Source: a virus. From it: DNA of 28,061 nucleotides. A program made the translations under genes and the position numbers. The notes beneath the pieces are model-generated. The model ran no database searches, was not told the DNA's origin, and saw nothing but the letters and a program-made list of their open reading frames with translations. The stretch lies in the IMG/VR virus record IMGVR_UViG_3300031658_000078, positions 1 through 28,061 of that record, one strand, 5' to 3'. Shown piece after piece: positions 1-6,198 of the stretch (the first letter of the stretch is position 1; every line of letters begins with the position of its first letter).

Positions 1-27
1 TTCTCATCTCACCAGACCATCATGATT

Positions 28-58
28 AAAAGGGAAGCCGCCACAATGGCGGCCCCCT
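28..58 (-). terminator. Terminator of the leftward operon
   Basis: Read on the minus strand there is a perfect 6-bp GC stem (GCCGCC / GGCGGC, positions 37-53) with a 5-nt loop, followed by TTCCCTTTTAATC. This is the form of an intrinsic terminator. It lies 27 bases after the stop of the last leftward gene, which is where one is expected. Confidence 0.75.
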
Positions 59-84
59 CTAGGGTGAGTCGAAGCCTACTAGGT

Positions 85-1113
85 TTAGGCCTTTGCGTCA
101 CTGTCTGCGTCACTGGCTGCTTCGCTGGCTGCTTCGCTGTCTGCTTCAAGCTGAGTGGCAACCGTGATTGGCACTGGAGAGAGACCTAGCGACTCAAGGT
201 TTACGCCAGACTCATGAGCGTCGCGAAGCGCGGAGCGCAAGGCAGCGGCATTAGACAGCTGCTGCACTGCTGTCTTGTTGGCTTTGCGCATCTCCTCTAG
301 GGCATTCATTGCCTCGCTGATGTCAGTGACAACCCACTTCAATTCAAACGGCAGGGTCAGGTCAACGGTCTCGTGAAGGTGAGTGACTCGGGCAACTTCA
401 TAGCTGCCCTTATGCTCGACAACCACAATGCTGTCTATCGCCAGCGGTGTTGATGCCTTGTAAGTGAAGGTACGGTTCTCCTCGTGCTTGCTGTATGGAG
501 GAGAAGAAGAACGAGGACTGACCACGTCCAGCGCTACTTCAACCAGATGGACCGAGCCAGCTTCGGCCTGGAGTGCAAGGATGGTTCGTTGTGCTTTGTT
601 CATTTCGATGTGCTCACAGTTTGGGTGGGATTGAATGAAGGCCTGCTCAATATCGAAGCGAGTAGGATGTTTTTTGTAGATAGTATCGGACGCAATTTTC
701 ATCCGGCTCTCATGGTAAGAGGTACTGTCCTCATAGCCGTCGAAGAAGGTCTCGCTTTCTGCCTCCTCCTTAGCAAGCTCGGCTACTTTGGTTTCCTCGC
801 GAGCCGCTGCGGCGTAATAAGAATTCAAGCAGCTCTTGCAAACATCGTGATGGTCGAGCCTTCGTTGGTCGCGCGCAACAAACCAATGCTGACCTGGGTC
901 CACGTCGCTAATGATGAAGCCGCACCAGAGCGCCGCCTTGGCTTTGGTCACCTGCCATGTTCGAGATAACGTCATCTGCTTAAGACGTGCCGCGCTAGCG
1001 TGACCCGGCATGAAGATGTGAACCCTGGAGTGATTGCTGCCACGGTACATGACGACCTCGCGAGCAAGCTTTGCTCCTGTAGCTGAGGCGGACAGACGCG
1101 TCGGAGCGCTCAC
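85..1113 (-). CDS. Phage protein of unknown function, last gene of leftward operon
   Basis: This 342-aa protein is not recognised. Near residues 85-95 it has a DHHDVCKSC cluster, a possible metal site, followed by a charged Glu/Lys-rich helical stretch. The C-terminal half has a beta-rich part (around SIVVVEHKGSYEVARV) and then a helical tail. The end is an Ala/Ser/Asp/Glu low-complexity tail of imperfect EAASEAASDADSD units, encoded by short tandem repeats at about 96-150. The start is GTG at 1113, which overlaps the TAG of the upstream gene, so translation is probably coupled. It is the promoter-distal gene of the operon, just before the terminator. Function unknown. Confidence 0.75.
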   Translation of the reverse strand: MSAPTRLSASATGAKLAREVVMYRGSNHSRVHIFMPGHASAARLKQMTLSRTWQVTKAKAALWCGFIISDVDPGQHWFVARDQRRLDHHDVCKSCLNSYYAAAAREETKVAELAKEEAESETFFDGYEDSTSYHESRMKIASDTIYKKHPTRFDIEQAFIQSHPNCEHIEMNKAQRTILALQAEAGSVHLVEVALDVVSPRSSSPPYSKHEENRTFTYKASTPLAIDSIVVVEHKGSYEVARVTHLHETVDLTLPFELKWVVTDISEAMNALEEMRKANKTAVQQLSNAAALRSALRDAHESGVNLESLGLSPVPITVATQLEADSEAASEAASDADSDAKA

Positions 1114-1490
1114 TAACTGGCTCGATTCATGAGGAGGTTAAATGTGGTAGGGGTCTCGAACTCAATCCATACCCTCGAGCAGAACGCTGAAGTGATGTCA
1201 GCAAGAAGCCAAGCATTACCCATAGCCGCGTCGTGGATGGTCTTATCTTCCATCGCTATCGGGTTGGACTGTCGCTGCCGCAGGTAGACGGTAGCGAGTA
1301 GCGCATTGTGCTGGATATCTCTCGATAGAAAGTTATGCGAAGGAACGACGAAGCCACAATCTAAAAGCTCATCGCCATCTGGGATTACATAGCCGCCGCG
1401 ATTGCCTGCAACTTTCTCGCGCTCGCACGCTGCCTCAAGCCCCGCGCGGATGCCTGCAATTGCTTGGTCTAGAATCTGCTGGTCGTTCAT
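1113..1490 (-). CDS. Hypothetical phage protein
   Basis: This 125-aa protein begins MNDQQILDQAIAGIRAGLE. The ATG at 1490 was preferred over an upstream start because an AGGAGAGAGAAA ribosome binding site sits directly before it. The first ~30 residues look like an amphipathic helix and the rest is mixed. No family is recognised. Its stop overlaps the start of the next gene. A weak promoter candidate lies just upstream at 1516-1544. Confidence 0.7.
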   Translation of the reverse strand: MNDQQILDQAIAGIRAGLEAACEREKVAGNRGGYVIPDGDELLDCGFVVPSHNFLSRDIQHNALLATVYLRQRQSNPIAMEDKTIHDAAMGNAWLLADITSAFCSRVWIEFETPTTFNLLMNRAS

Positions 1491-1515
1491 TTTCTCTCTC
1501 CTAATTAGGAAGGCT

Positions 1516-1544
1516 ATGGTAAACCCTAAAGACAGTAGGGGCAA
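1516..1544 (-). promoter_or_regulatory. Possible sigma70-type promoter
   Basis: On the minus strand, TTGCCC (-35) is separated by 17 bases from TACCAT (-10), just upstream of the gene starting at 1490. The spacer ends TTTAGGGTT, similar to TAAGGGTT in the stronger promoter at 2061-2089. Both boxes are imperfect. Confidence 0.4.
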
Positions 1545-1547
1545 GCC

Positions 1548-2027
1548 CTACGCCTTGTTGCCTCGGCCAATCTTGACAACGCCAAGGTTGATGCTTTTGA
1601 GCCATGCTCGGTTCGCTTCGAGCCACTTCTCTGGGCGGACATAAGTGCGGCCAGCTTCGTTGTCCATGCGCTTCCATTCGCTGGCGAGGCGACAGATTAG
1701 CTGCCACATACCTACCGTGCTGCTCCACTTGCGGTCATAACGAAGAGCCATGAACAGGTCGTAAAGCTCAGCGCCGCGAGTAGCGCGTCTGTTGTTCCAA
1801 GTCTTGCGGCACTTGGTGCTGCAGAAGTTGGCATGGTCACGCTTAGCAACGAAGGTCTCGCCGCACTCAGCACAAGCACAGTCGCGCTCGGCGAGAGTAG
1901 GCGCGGCATCGACCAGGGCTTCATGCAGCTCGGCGCGAGAAGGCGCGGCAGTGAACTCGATGTTACGAGCTGCAGCTACTTCTAGAAGCTCAGTGAAGGT
2001 CATCTCGTTCAGCGCTGCTGCTTTCAT
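1548..2027 (-). CDS. Zinc-finger protein (C-x2-C / C-x3-C)
   Basis: This 159-aa protein has a central treble-clef-like metal site: C52-x2-C55, then FCSTKC (C69-x3-C73). It is followed by RKTWNNRR, ending about residue 81, and RGAELYDL. The same layout occurs in small phage proteins with a MYM/ribbon-type zinc finger, for which no enzymatic role is established. The ATG at 2027 was chosen because a TTG at 2051 would sit almost on the predicted transcription start of the promoter at 2061-2089. It could bind DNA or a host protein; that is inference. The positively charged C-terminus (IGRGNKA) fits nucleic-acid contact but proves nothing. Confidence 0.75.
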   Translation of the reverse strand: MKAAALNEMTFTELLEVAAARNIEFTAAPSRAELHEALVDAAPTLAERDCACAECGETFVAKRDHANFCSTKCRKTWNNRRATRGAELYDLFMALRYDRKWSSTVGMWQLICRLASEWKRMDNEAGRTYVRPEKWLEANRAWLKSINLGVVKIGRGNKA

Positions 2028-2060
2028 GTTCTGCGTCCAGGGGGTTAACAACCAGACAGT

Positions 2061-2089
2061 AGGTTAAACCCTTAGCGTCTCAGTGTCAA
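2061..2089 (-). promoter_or_regulatory. Sigma70-type promoter
   Basis: On the minus strand there is a perfect TTGACA (-35, 2084-2089), a 17-base spacer and TAACCT (-10, 2061-2066). The predicted start, at about 2054, gives a short leader before the zinc-finger gene at 2027. A CGACTAGAC motif (2095-2103) lies just upstream of the -35. Confidence 0.65.
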
Positions 2090-2094
2090 CAACC

Positions 2095-2103
2095 GTCTAG
2101 TCG
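2095..2103 (-). repeat. Recurrent intergenic motif CGACTAGAC, copy 1
   Basis: This is one of five intergenic copies of the 9-mer in this window. It is in minus orientation, directly upstream of the promoter at 2061-2089. Its role is unknown; see findings. Confidence 0.6.
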
Positions 2104-2108
2104 CATGC

Positions 2109-2201
2109 CTAGAATTCTGGCTGCAACAGCCCCACGGCAAGAAGCGAGGCAACCACAAGGGCCGAGGCAAAGAAACCCAGGAAGGACAGGAGGAGACGCA
2201 A
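2109..2201 (-). CDS. Possible 30-aa membrane peptide
   Basis: A TTG-initiated ORF in the gap after the 2203 gene would encode a 30-aa peptide that is almost entirely hydrophobic (FLGFFASALVVASLLAVGLL). It would be a single membrane span starting where the upstream gene stops. The reading frame is open further upstream, but only as an overlap of a better-supported gene. No good ribosome binding site is seen, so this is tentative. It resembles in style the better-supported single-span protein at 5900-6043. Confidence 0.25.
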   Translation of the reverse strand: MRLLLSFLGFFASALVVASLLAVGLLQPEF

Positions 2202-2202
2202 G

Positions 2203-2463
2203 CTAGGAAGTTTTCTTGAAGGGGTAACGATAGCGCAGGCCGTGCGGCGCAGGCTCACTGCCATCTGGAGCCTGCGGCTCGCTTGCTTCGACTCGACGAC
2301 TGCCCGCGACCACTGCGTAGCTTGTGGCGTCGAACATCTCGAAGGCGAGCGCAAGCGCTGGGTCCTTAGGCGGTCCATCGGAAAAGTATATTTTGAATCC
2401 ATCAGTGAACTCCTGTGCGGTAACCGACAGCTCTTCGCTGAGCTGCCGGTTGTGTCTACGCAT
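2203..2463 (-). CDS. Hypothetical phage protein
   Basis: This 86-aa protein starts MRRHNRQLSEEL at ATG 2463, seven bases after the TGA of the upstream gene, with CAGAGAC upstream. A GTG at 2493 would add ten residues and overlap the upstream gene. No family is recognised. The C-terminus is Pro/Glu/Ala-rich (EASEPQAPDGSEPAP) and probably flexible, ending in a basic YPFKKTS. Confidence 0.6.
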   Translation of the reverse strand: MRRHNRQLSEELSVTAQEFTDGFKIYFSDGPPKDPALALAFEMFDATSYAVVAGSRRVEASEPQAPDGSEPAPHGLRYRYPFKKTS

Positions 2464-2470
2464 TGAGCGG

Positions 2471-2914
2471 TCAGTCTCTGCGTTTGTTGCCACGGTTCAT
2501 CGCCTTGTAGCGCTCGCCATTCTCGTAACTGCCATGCGATGACTGCATGGTGGCACTGGCAAGCATGTGCGGGGTTGGCGGCAGCGACTCCCAGTCATCG
2601 GCGGCAATGCCCTGGCGGAGCGCGTCAAGCATGCGTGTGGTCCTGCCGGTACGACACTCTTGCCTGTTCGCCAGCTTTAAGCTCTCGACGAACGCCTCCG
2701 TTATGGCGTTTACGTCAGGGGCCTTTCGCTCGAACTCCTGATAGCTCTGTAATAGCCGACTTGCGCCCCACTCCTGCGGCCCTTCGCGGAGCACCTCACG
2801 GAGGGCCGCAGGCAGTAGGTCGTAGGCCTCCATCTCAGGTAGGCGCTCTGGCTCGCCATCGGGCACCGTCTCGCAGAGACCCTGATTGCCAAGCAGAAGC
2901 CGACCCTTAGCCAC
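2471..2914 (-). CDS. Hypothetical phage protein
   Basis: This 147-aa protein has a GTG start at 2914 that overlaps the end of the clamp-like gene by 8 bases, so translation is probably coupled to it. The middle contains LLPAALREVLREGPQEWGA, a helical stretch of a kind seen in other phage hypotheticals, and then RTGRTTRMLDAL. The C-terminal tail is polar and basic (NRGNKRRD). No catalytic motif is seen and no function is assigned. The initiating codon is uncertain because no strong ribosome binding site precedes it. Confidence 0.6.
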   Translation of the reverse strand: MAKGRLLLGNQGLCETVPDGEPERLPEMEAYDLLPAALREVLREGPQEWGASRLLQSYQEFERKAPDVNAITEAFVESLKLANRQECRTGRTTRMLDALRQGIAADDWESLPPTPHMLASATMQSSHGSYENGERYKAMNRGNKRRD

Positions 2915-3569
2915 GGACTGGCATCACTACATGAGTCAGCTGAGAAACCGGCAGCGCCCCTCGGTAGTGAGAGACAAGGATTGCCGAATGCGGGTCACCT
3001 TGAGTCATTAGCGAAGTACTGACCATCTCTCCTCTGTTGTTAATGTCCAGCGCGACGGCGACCTTTGAAACGTAGTCTGGGTTGAACCGAACAAATTCGT
3101 TGTCTTTTGGATGAGAGAATTGGCATTCAGCAGAAGGCAGAACCGAGGCGTAGTCGGGGAATTTTCCGTCTATTGAGACGACAGGCACTGACGCGACGTC
3201 CTTGCCTTTCAGGTCCTTGAACAGCGCAAAGCCGCCCATGTCTTTAACGCCAGTACCAGAGAGGGAGAATTCAACAGACTCAACCTTGCGCTGCCTTGCT
3301 TTTGTTCTGAATTCCTTGAGCAACTGCTTGCTGGAAAAGCCGATAATCATCTGGCTTTCATTGCGGCTGCCAAAGTCGAACTGCAATGGCTCGTGTTTGT
3401 CGAGCGTCCATTTCGACATCATGTGCCCATTGGTTGCGACAACGCAGCCCTTTTCTAGGTCAACAAGGAAGCCGCACAGATAGTATCGAATGTCGTCCTC
3501 TGCCATTGACACGGACATGACGCGAGCAGCACTAGCGCTCAGCTCAAGGGTTAGCTTGTGGGTATTCAT
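2907..3569 (-). CDS. Beta sliding clamp (DnaN)-like protein, shortened
   Basis: This 220-aa protein carries the signature strings of bacterial DNA polymerase III beta clamp: RYYL at residues 28-31, VATNGH at 44-49 (VATDGH in the family), IDGKFPDY at 133-140 and a C-terminal VVMPVRG at 214-220. Bacterial clamps are about 370 aa with three domains. Here the match begins at the second domain, and the part between FPDY and the last strands looks short, so domain 1 and part of domain 3 seem absent. The start ATG at 3569 is fixed by AGAGAGAG upstream; an in-frame extension to 3674 has no such site. It could be a processivity factor assembled differently from host DnaN, or a protein that binds or caps the host clamp. 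No phage polymerase is seen nearby. Family assignment is good; role is inferred. Confidence 0.8.
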   Translation of the reverse strand: MNTHKLTLELSASAARVMSVSMAEDDIRYYLCGFLVDLEKGCVVATNGHMMSKWTLDKHEPLQFDFGSRNESQMIIGFSSKQLLKEFRTKARQRKVESVEFSLSGTGVKDMGGFALFKDLKGKDVASVPVVSIDGKFPDYASVLPSAECQFSHPKDNEFVRFNPDYVSKVAVALDINNRGEMVSTSLMTQGDPHSAILVSHYRGALPVSQLTHVVMPVRG

Positions 3570-3593
3570 TACTGACTCTCTCTTTTGGATTGA

Positions 3594-3609
3594 AGCGCCA
3601 GACGGCGCT
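3594..3609 (-). other. Short stem-loop between two leftward genes
   Basis: AGCGCC and GGCGCT (minus strand) form a perfect 6-bp stem with a 4-nt loop in the 64-base gap before the clamp-like gene. The minus-strand 3' side is TTCAATCC, so it is a weak terminator or a processing hairpin. Confidence 0.45.
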
Positions 3610-3621
3610 GTTAATAAATTG

Positions 3622-3630
3622 CGACTAGAC
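3622..3630 (+). repeat. Recurrent intergenic motif CGACTAGAC, copy 2
   Basis: This copy sits in the gap upstream of the clamp-like gene. It is followed by TCATTA, and the copy at 22489 is followed by TCATAA, so the similarity extends beyond the 9-mer. Confidence 0.6.
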
Positions 3631-3633
3631 TCA

Positions 3634-4242
3634 TTACCAAGTAAGCGCCCAGTTCTTTGCGCAGGTCTTGCCATACCCTGCGGCTAGGCTGCGGTCATCC
3701 GACAGGGCCTTGTTGCACATAGCGCATCGACCCGAATGCTTGCCTGCTGCAGCCACCGTCGCAGCGAAGTCCTGCTGCAGTCTGATGAGCAGCTTGTTGG
3801 CTTTCGTGGTGCAGGCTGCAGAAGGAGAGAAGACGCCATCGCGGGTGATGCGTCCAAAGTATGTGGCTGTATCGAAATCACCTTCGCTGGTCACCGTCAC
3901 CGACCCTGGCTTGCTGCTCTTCTGCCCGGCTCGCGATAGATGAACTTCCAGATGCCCCCACTCGCTTGACTCGTCGCCAACAGTAAAGAACAGCTTTGGG
4001 AACTTGAGCTGGGAGCCTGCAGCATCCATAAAGGTGATGACTGAATGCAGGGACGGCACCGTCATCTCTCCGAGGTGCGGTAGACGGTCGACCCAAGGCC
4101 ACTGCTTTTCAGACAGCGACCCGCGCTCCTCAAACTGACTCACTAGCGACTCAGCGAATTCGATTTTTTCTGAAGGGATGCCATGCTCAAAAATGGCGCG
4201 GTCGAGTAGTTCAATGCGTTCTTGGTCAGTTAGTCCGGTCAT
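3634..4242 (-). CDS. Protein with C-terminal DUF6011-like zinc motif
   Basis: This 202-aa protein ends in a compact cysteine module, C173-x2-C176 and C194 within GYGKTC, very like the DUF6011 domain (C-x2-C, then GYGPxC) found in phage and actinobacterial proteins of unknown role. The N-terminal part is helical (LTDQERIELLDRAI) and the middle is beta-rich (KLFFTVGDESSEWGHLEVHL). The ATG at 4242 has AAGGA ten bases upstream. An ATG at 4254 is too close to that site, and a start at 4284 would lie on the predicted transcription start. It is the first gene after the promoter at 4292-4321, with the clamp-like gene next. A single-stranded nucleic-acid or replication role would fit the context but is inference. 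Confidence 0.75.
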   Translation of the reverse strand: MTGLTDQERIELLDRAIFEHGIPSEKIEFAESLVSQFEERGSLSEKQWPWVDRLPHLGEMTVPSLHSVITFMDAAGSQLKFPKLFFTVGDESSEWGHLEVHLSRAGQKSSKPGSVTVTSEGDFDTATYFGRITRDGVFSPSAACTTKANKLLIRLQQDFAATVAAAGKHSGRCAMCNKALSDDRSLAAGYGKTCAKNWALTW

Positions 4243-4291
4243 GCTCTTCGCCATCCTTAAAGGGCAGGGGCACGGCGCCCCCATCCCTAAG

Positions 4292-4321
4292 ATTATAGGC
4301 TATGACCTATTGATAGTGCAA
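4292..4321 (-). promoter_or_regulatory. Sigma70-type promoter
   Basis: On the minus strand, TTGCAC (-35, 4316-4321), an 18-base spacer and a perfect TATAAT (-10, 4292-4297) sit in the only gap between the 4325 and 3634 genes. It would drive the DUF6011-like and clamp-like genes. Confidence 0.7.
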
Positions 4322-4324
4322 GCC

Positions 4325-5041
4325 CTATGAGCCAATAGCCTCTGCAGCAAGGCGGCGAACAACGGCAGAGCCGTTGAACTTAGCGTTGAGTACTTTGCTT
4401 ACCTCGGCAAGTGAAGCCTCGAGGTGTTTTGCGATAACCACCGATAGCTCAGAAGTGTCAACTGCGAGTTCGGGAGCCAGGGGGATGCCGTCATCACCAA
4501 GGGTGACGTCGACGAACTGCACTAACTGGAACGACACAGCCAAGCTGCCCTGCTCAACAAAAGCATGCACGGGGCGAGGATGCCTGGGCGGAGTGACTGA
4601 GGTGATGGTTACCCCAGCAAATGGCTCCTCTACAGGTGCAGAATATGCAACGACTTCTGGCGGCTCTATCGATGACGAGCCGCGCTGCATGAGTGGCTTC
4701 GCAAAGCCAACTGCTAAGGCCAGAAGGGCCGCGTCTGGACTGACCCCCGAAGGAAGTCTCTCGGCATCCATAGCTGCCTCTATCGAGGCGACGCTGTTGC
4801 CGAGAAGGCCACCGAAGCCAGCTGTTGAGAGAAAGGTCTTTAACGCCAGAACTCCGGTAGGGACAGAATTATAAGGCCCGATATAATCTCTGGCCTCACG
4901 CAGCAGAGCGTTGCCGCCGAAGGTGGTCATGTAGTGAGGCCCTGACTTTGGGCAGTCGTGCTCGCCGTAATATTTATGCAGCCCAACAACTAACCGGGCC
5001 GCGTCGAGCGGCTTTATGTCTTTGCGTAGTGTATTTTCCAT
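4325..5041 (-). CDS. Hypothetical phage protein
   Basis: This 238-aa protein is not recognised. The N-terminal half is helical with a conserved-looking stretch DAARLVVGLHKYYGEHDCP. A Pro-rich linker follows (SVTPPRHPRPVH), and then a beta-rich region (SLAVSFQLVQFVDVTLGDDG) and a terminal helix. Its ATG at 5041 overlaps the TGA of the upstream gene (ATGA), so translation is coupled to it. No membrane span or catalytic motif is seen. Confidence 0.75.
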   Translation of the reverse strand: MENTLRKDIKPLDAARLVVGLHKYYGEHDCPKSGPHYMTTFGGNALLREARDYIGPYNSVPTGVLALKTFLSTAGFGGLLGNSVASIEAAMDAERLPSGVSPDAALLALAVGFAKPLMQRGSSSIEPPEVVAYSAPVEEPFAGVTITSVTPPRHPRPVHAFVEQGSLAVSFQLVQFVDVTLGDDGIPLAPELAVDTSELSVVIAKHLEASLAEVSKVLNAKFNGSAVVRRLAAEAIGS

Positions 5042-5511
5042 CAGTAGATGCTCTCTTCAATCTCAAGTAACAGGGCCTCAGCTTCAAGGTCCACCAAAAC
5101 AAACGAACAGATAGCCTGTACTGCAGCCTTAAAGAACTCGCCAAACTCTTCCTGGCCCAATGCATCGAAGGCGATTGACTTAGCTACCACATGCTCAACC
5201 AGTGAATAGTCTTTGCCGTCACCGTTAGGCTGGAAGGTATAGCGAGACTCAAAGTGACCGACCGCGACCTTGATTGCATCGGACAGCGACTCTTTGCTGG
5301 GGAACTTTTCATCAAGCCCTTCTGGCAGGTTGTCGTGAACTTTGCCAATCAATGCCCAGTAGAGCCGGTGCTGTCGGACGTTACGCTTCTGGTTAACGTC
5401 CATCATGACAATCACCCCAGGGCTTAGCGCTCGAAAGACTTCACGAGCGTCGTCGCCGACTGGCTGCAATGCCATACCTACTCGAACGGCTGTAATGCGG
5501 CGCTTTGCCAT
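5041..5511 (-). CDS. DUF1367-like phage protein
   Basis: This 156-aa protein resembles the DUF1367 family of lambdoid and other phages in layout: an N-terminal strand, then KRNVRQHRLYWALIGKV (the R-N/R..HR.yfaLl signature), then VAKSIAFDALGQEEFGEFF close to the family's pKSIsFa.mdq.eFe.fy string near the C-terminus. The function of DUF1367 is not established; members sit among recombination/NinX-type genes. The ATG at 5511 lies inside the end of the upstream gene (34-base overlap). A second ATG at 5475 is possible but would remove the first family-like strand. Confidence 0.65.
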   Translation of the reverse strand: MAKRRITAVRVGMALQPVGDDAREVFRALSPGVIVMMDVNQKRNVRQHRLYWALIGKVHDNLPEGLDEKFPSKESLSDAIKVAVGHFESRYTFQPNGDGKDYSLVEHVVAKSIAFDALGQEEFGEFFKAAVQAICSFVLVDLEAEALLLEIEESIY

Positions 5512-5897
5512 CTGAAATATTCTCGCTTCGCGTAAAGCTGCAGGCCTAAAAGAAAGTCAGCGTCATCCATTGCCAGTAGGCCGCTTGCCGACAGTCGTCC
5601 GTAGTCAGAAGGATAGGCCTCGGTGAGCAGCTCAATGATACTGACCCGGTGCCTGCCCGGTAGAGCCAGACGCAATCGAGAGATGCCGTGGTTGTGCGAA
5701 TGAAGGTGCTCAGAATGAAGCAGAGGAATGGCGTGATAGTCGTGAGACTTAATGCCTCGACCACCCCTCCCTATATGCGCTGGGTCGACCGACTCGGAGT
5801 CACCGCCAAGCACCTCGTTAATCAGGCATGGCAGCGTACGCAGGTAGGTTAAGTAAGTTCGGTCGCGATGGGTCTTTACTTTGGTCAGGTCGTCCAT
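5478..5897 (-). CDS. Ref/DUF968-like HNH-type protein with lost cysteines
   Basis: This 139-aa protein follows the pattern of phage Ref/DUF968-type HNH nucleases: an N-terminal YLTYLRTLPC, a PAHIGRGGRG segment, then a HAIPLLHSEHLHSH histidine cluster. In the usual family the first cysteine is part of PCxxC and the later string is PLCxxHH. Here only the first cysteine of PCLIN remains, and the second site reads PLL. The zinc-holding cysteines therefore seem to be lost while the histidines remain. It may be inactive, or may use another metal arrangement. The ATG at 5897 was chosen (a GTG at 5909 is the alternative). It lies three bases after the stop of a small membrane protein and overlaps the DUF1367-like gene. 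Confidence 0.6.
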   Translation of the reverse strand: MDDLTKVKTHRDRTYLTYLRTLPCLINEVLGGDSESVDPAHIGRGGRGIKSHDYHAIPLLHSEHLHSHNHGISRLRLALPGRHRVSIIELLTEAYPSDYGRLSASGLLAMDDADFLLGLQLYAKREYFRWQSAALQPFE

Positions 5898-5899
5898 AA

Positions 5900-6043
5900 C
5901 TAACCCCACCGGTATGTGCTAAGAAAAAAAGAGGCGACAACAAAGACGACAAGAAGAACACCAAACCCGATGACTACCAGCCAATCGCGTACAGTGCTCC
6001 ACTTGCTTCTCGGCGCGGGGTTTCCGTTTACTCTTACTCTCAT
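5900..6043 (-). CDS. 47-aa single-span membrane protein
   Basis: A complete short ORF (ATG 6043, TAG 5900) gives a basic N-terminus (MRVRVNGNPAPRSKW) followed by one hydrophobic span, WLVVIGFGVLLVVFVVASFF, and a short STYRWG tail. Basic-in topology would place the C-terminus outside. The ribosome binding site is weak (GGATAATTTG). It is tightly packed before the HNH-like gene. Position in the early operon argues against a classical holin. A host-membrane or superinfection role is possible but only inference. Confidence 0.6.
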   Translation of the reverse strand: MRVRVNGNPAPRSKWSTVRDWLVVIGFGVLLVVFVVASFFLSTYRWG

Positions 6044-6052
6044 CAAATTATC

Positions 6053-6061
6053 CGACTAGAC
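6053..6061 (+). repeat. Recurrent intergenic motif CGACTAGAC, copy 3
   Basis: This copy lies in the 155-base gap just upstream of the 47-aa membrane protein gene, within 10 bases of its start codon. Confidence 0.6.
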
Positions 6062-6149
6062 GCAAGCTAAGAAATTCCCCCCACTCCAACGGAGCGGAAG
6101 GGTGTGGAGGTCAGGTCACCTTTTCTCTTAGTTCGCTAAAATGGAAGGG

Positions 6150-6174
6150 CAGGGCCTTGCCTCCGTTAGCCCTG
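6150..6174 (-). terminator. Possible weak terminator after the SSB gene
   Basis: On the minus strand, CAGGGC and GCCCTG form a 6-bp stem with a 13-nt loop. CCCTTCCATTTTAG follows, so the T-run is displaced. It lies 25 bases beyond the SSB stop. The rest of the gap (6044-6198) shows no convincing promoter or ORF other than the start of the membrane-protein gene. Confidence 0.35.
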
Positions 6175-6198
6175 GTCAGCTTCATCCAAACTAAAATC

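Noticed and set aside
2109-2402. 97-codon leftward ORF as a whole
   Set aside because: Most of it overlaps the better-placed 2203-2463 gene in another frame; only its hydrophobic end was kept, as a low-confidence peptide.
6044-6060. GATAAT as a -10 box before the 47-aa membrane protein
   Set aside because: It lies almost on the start codon and has no -35 at a suitable distance.
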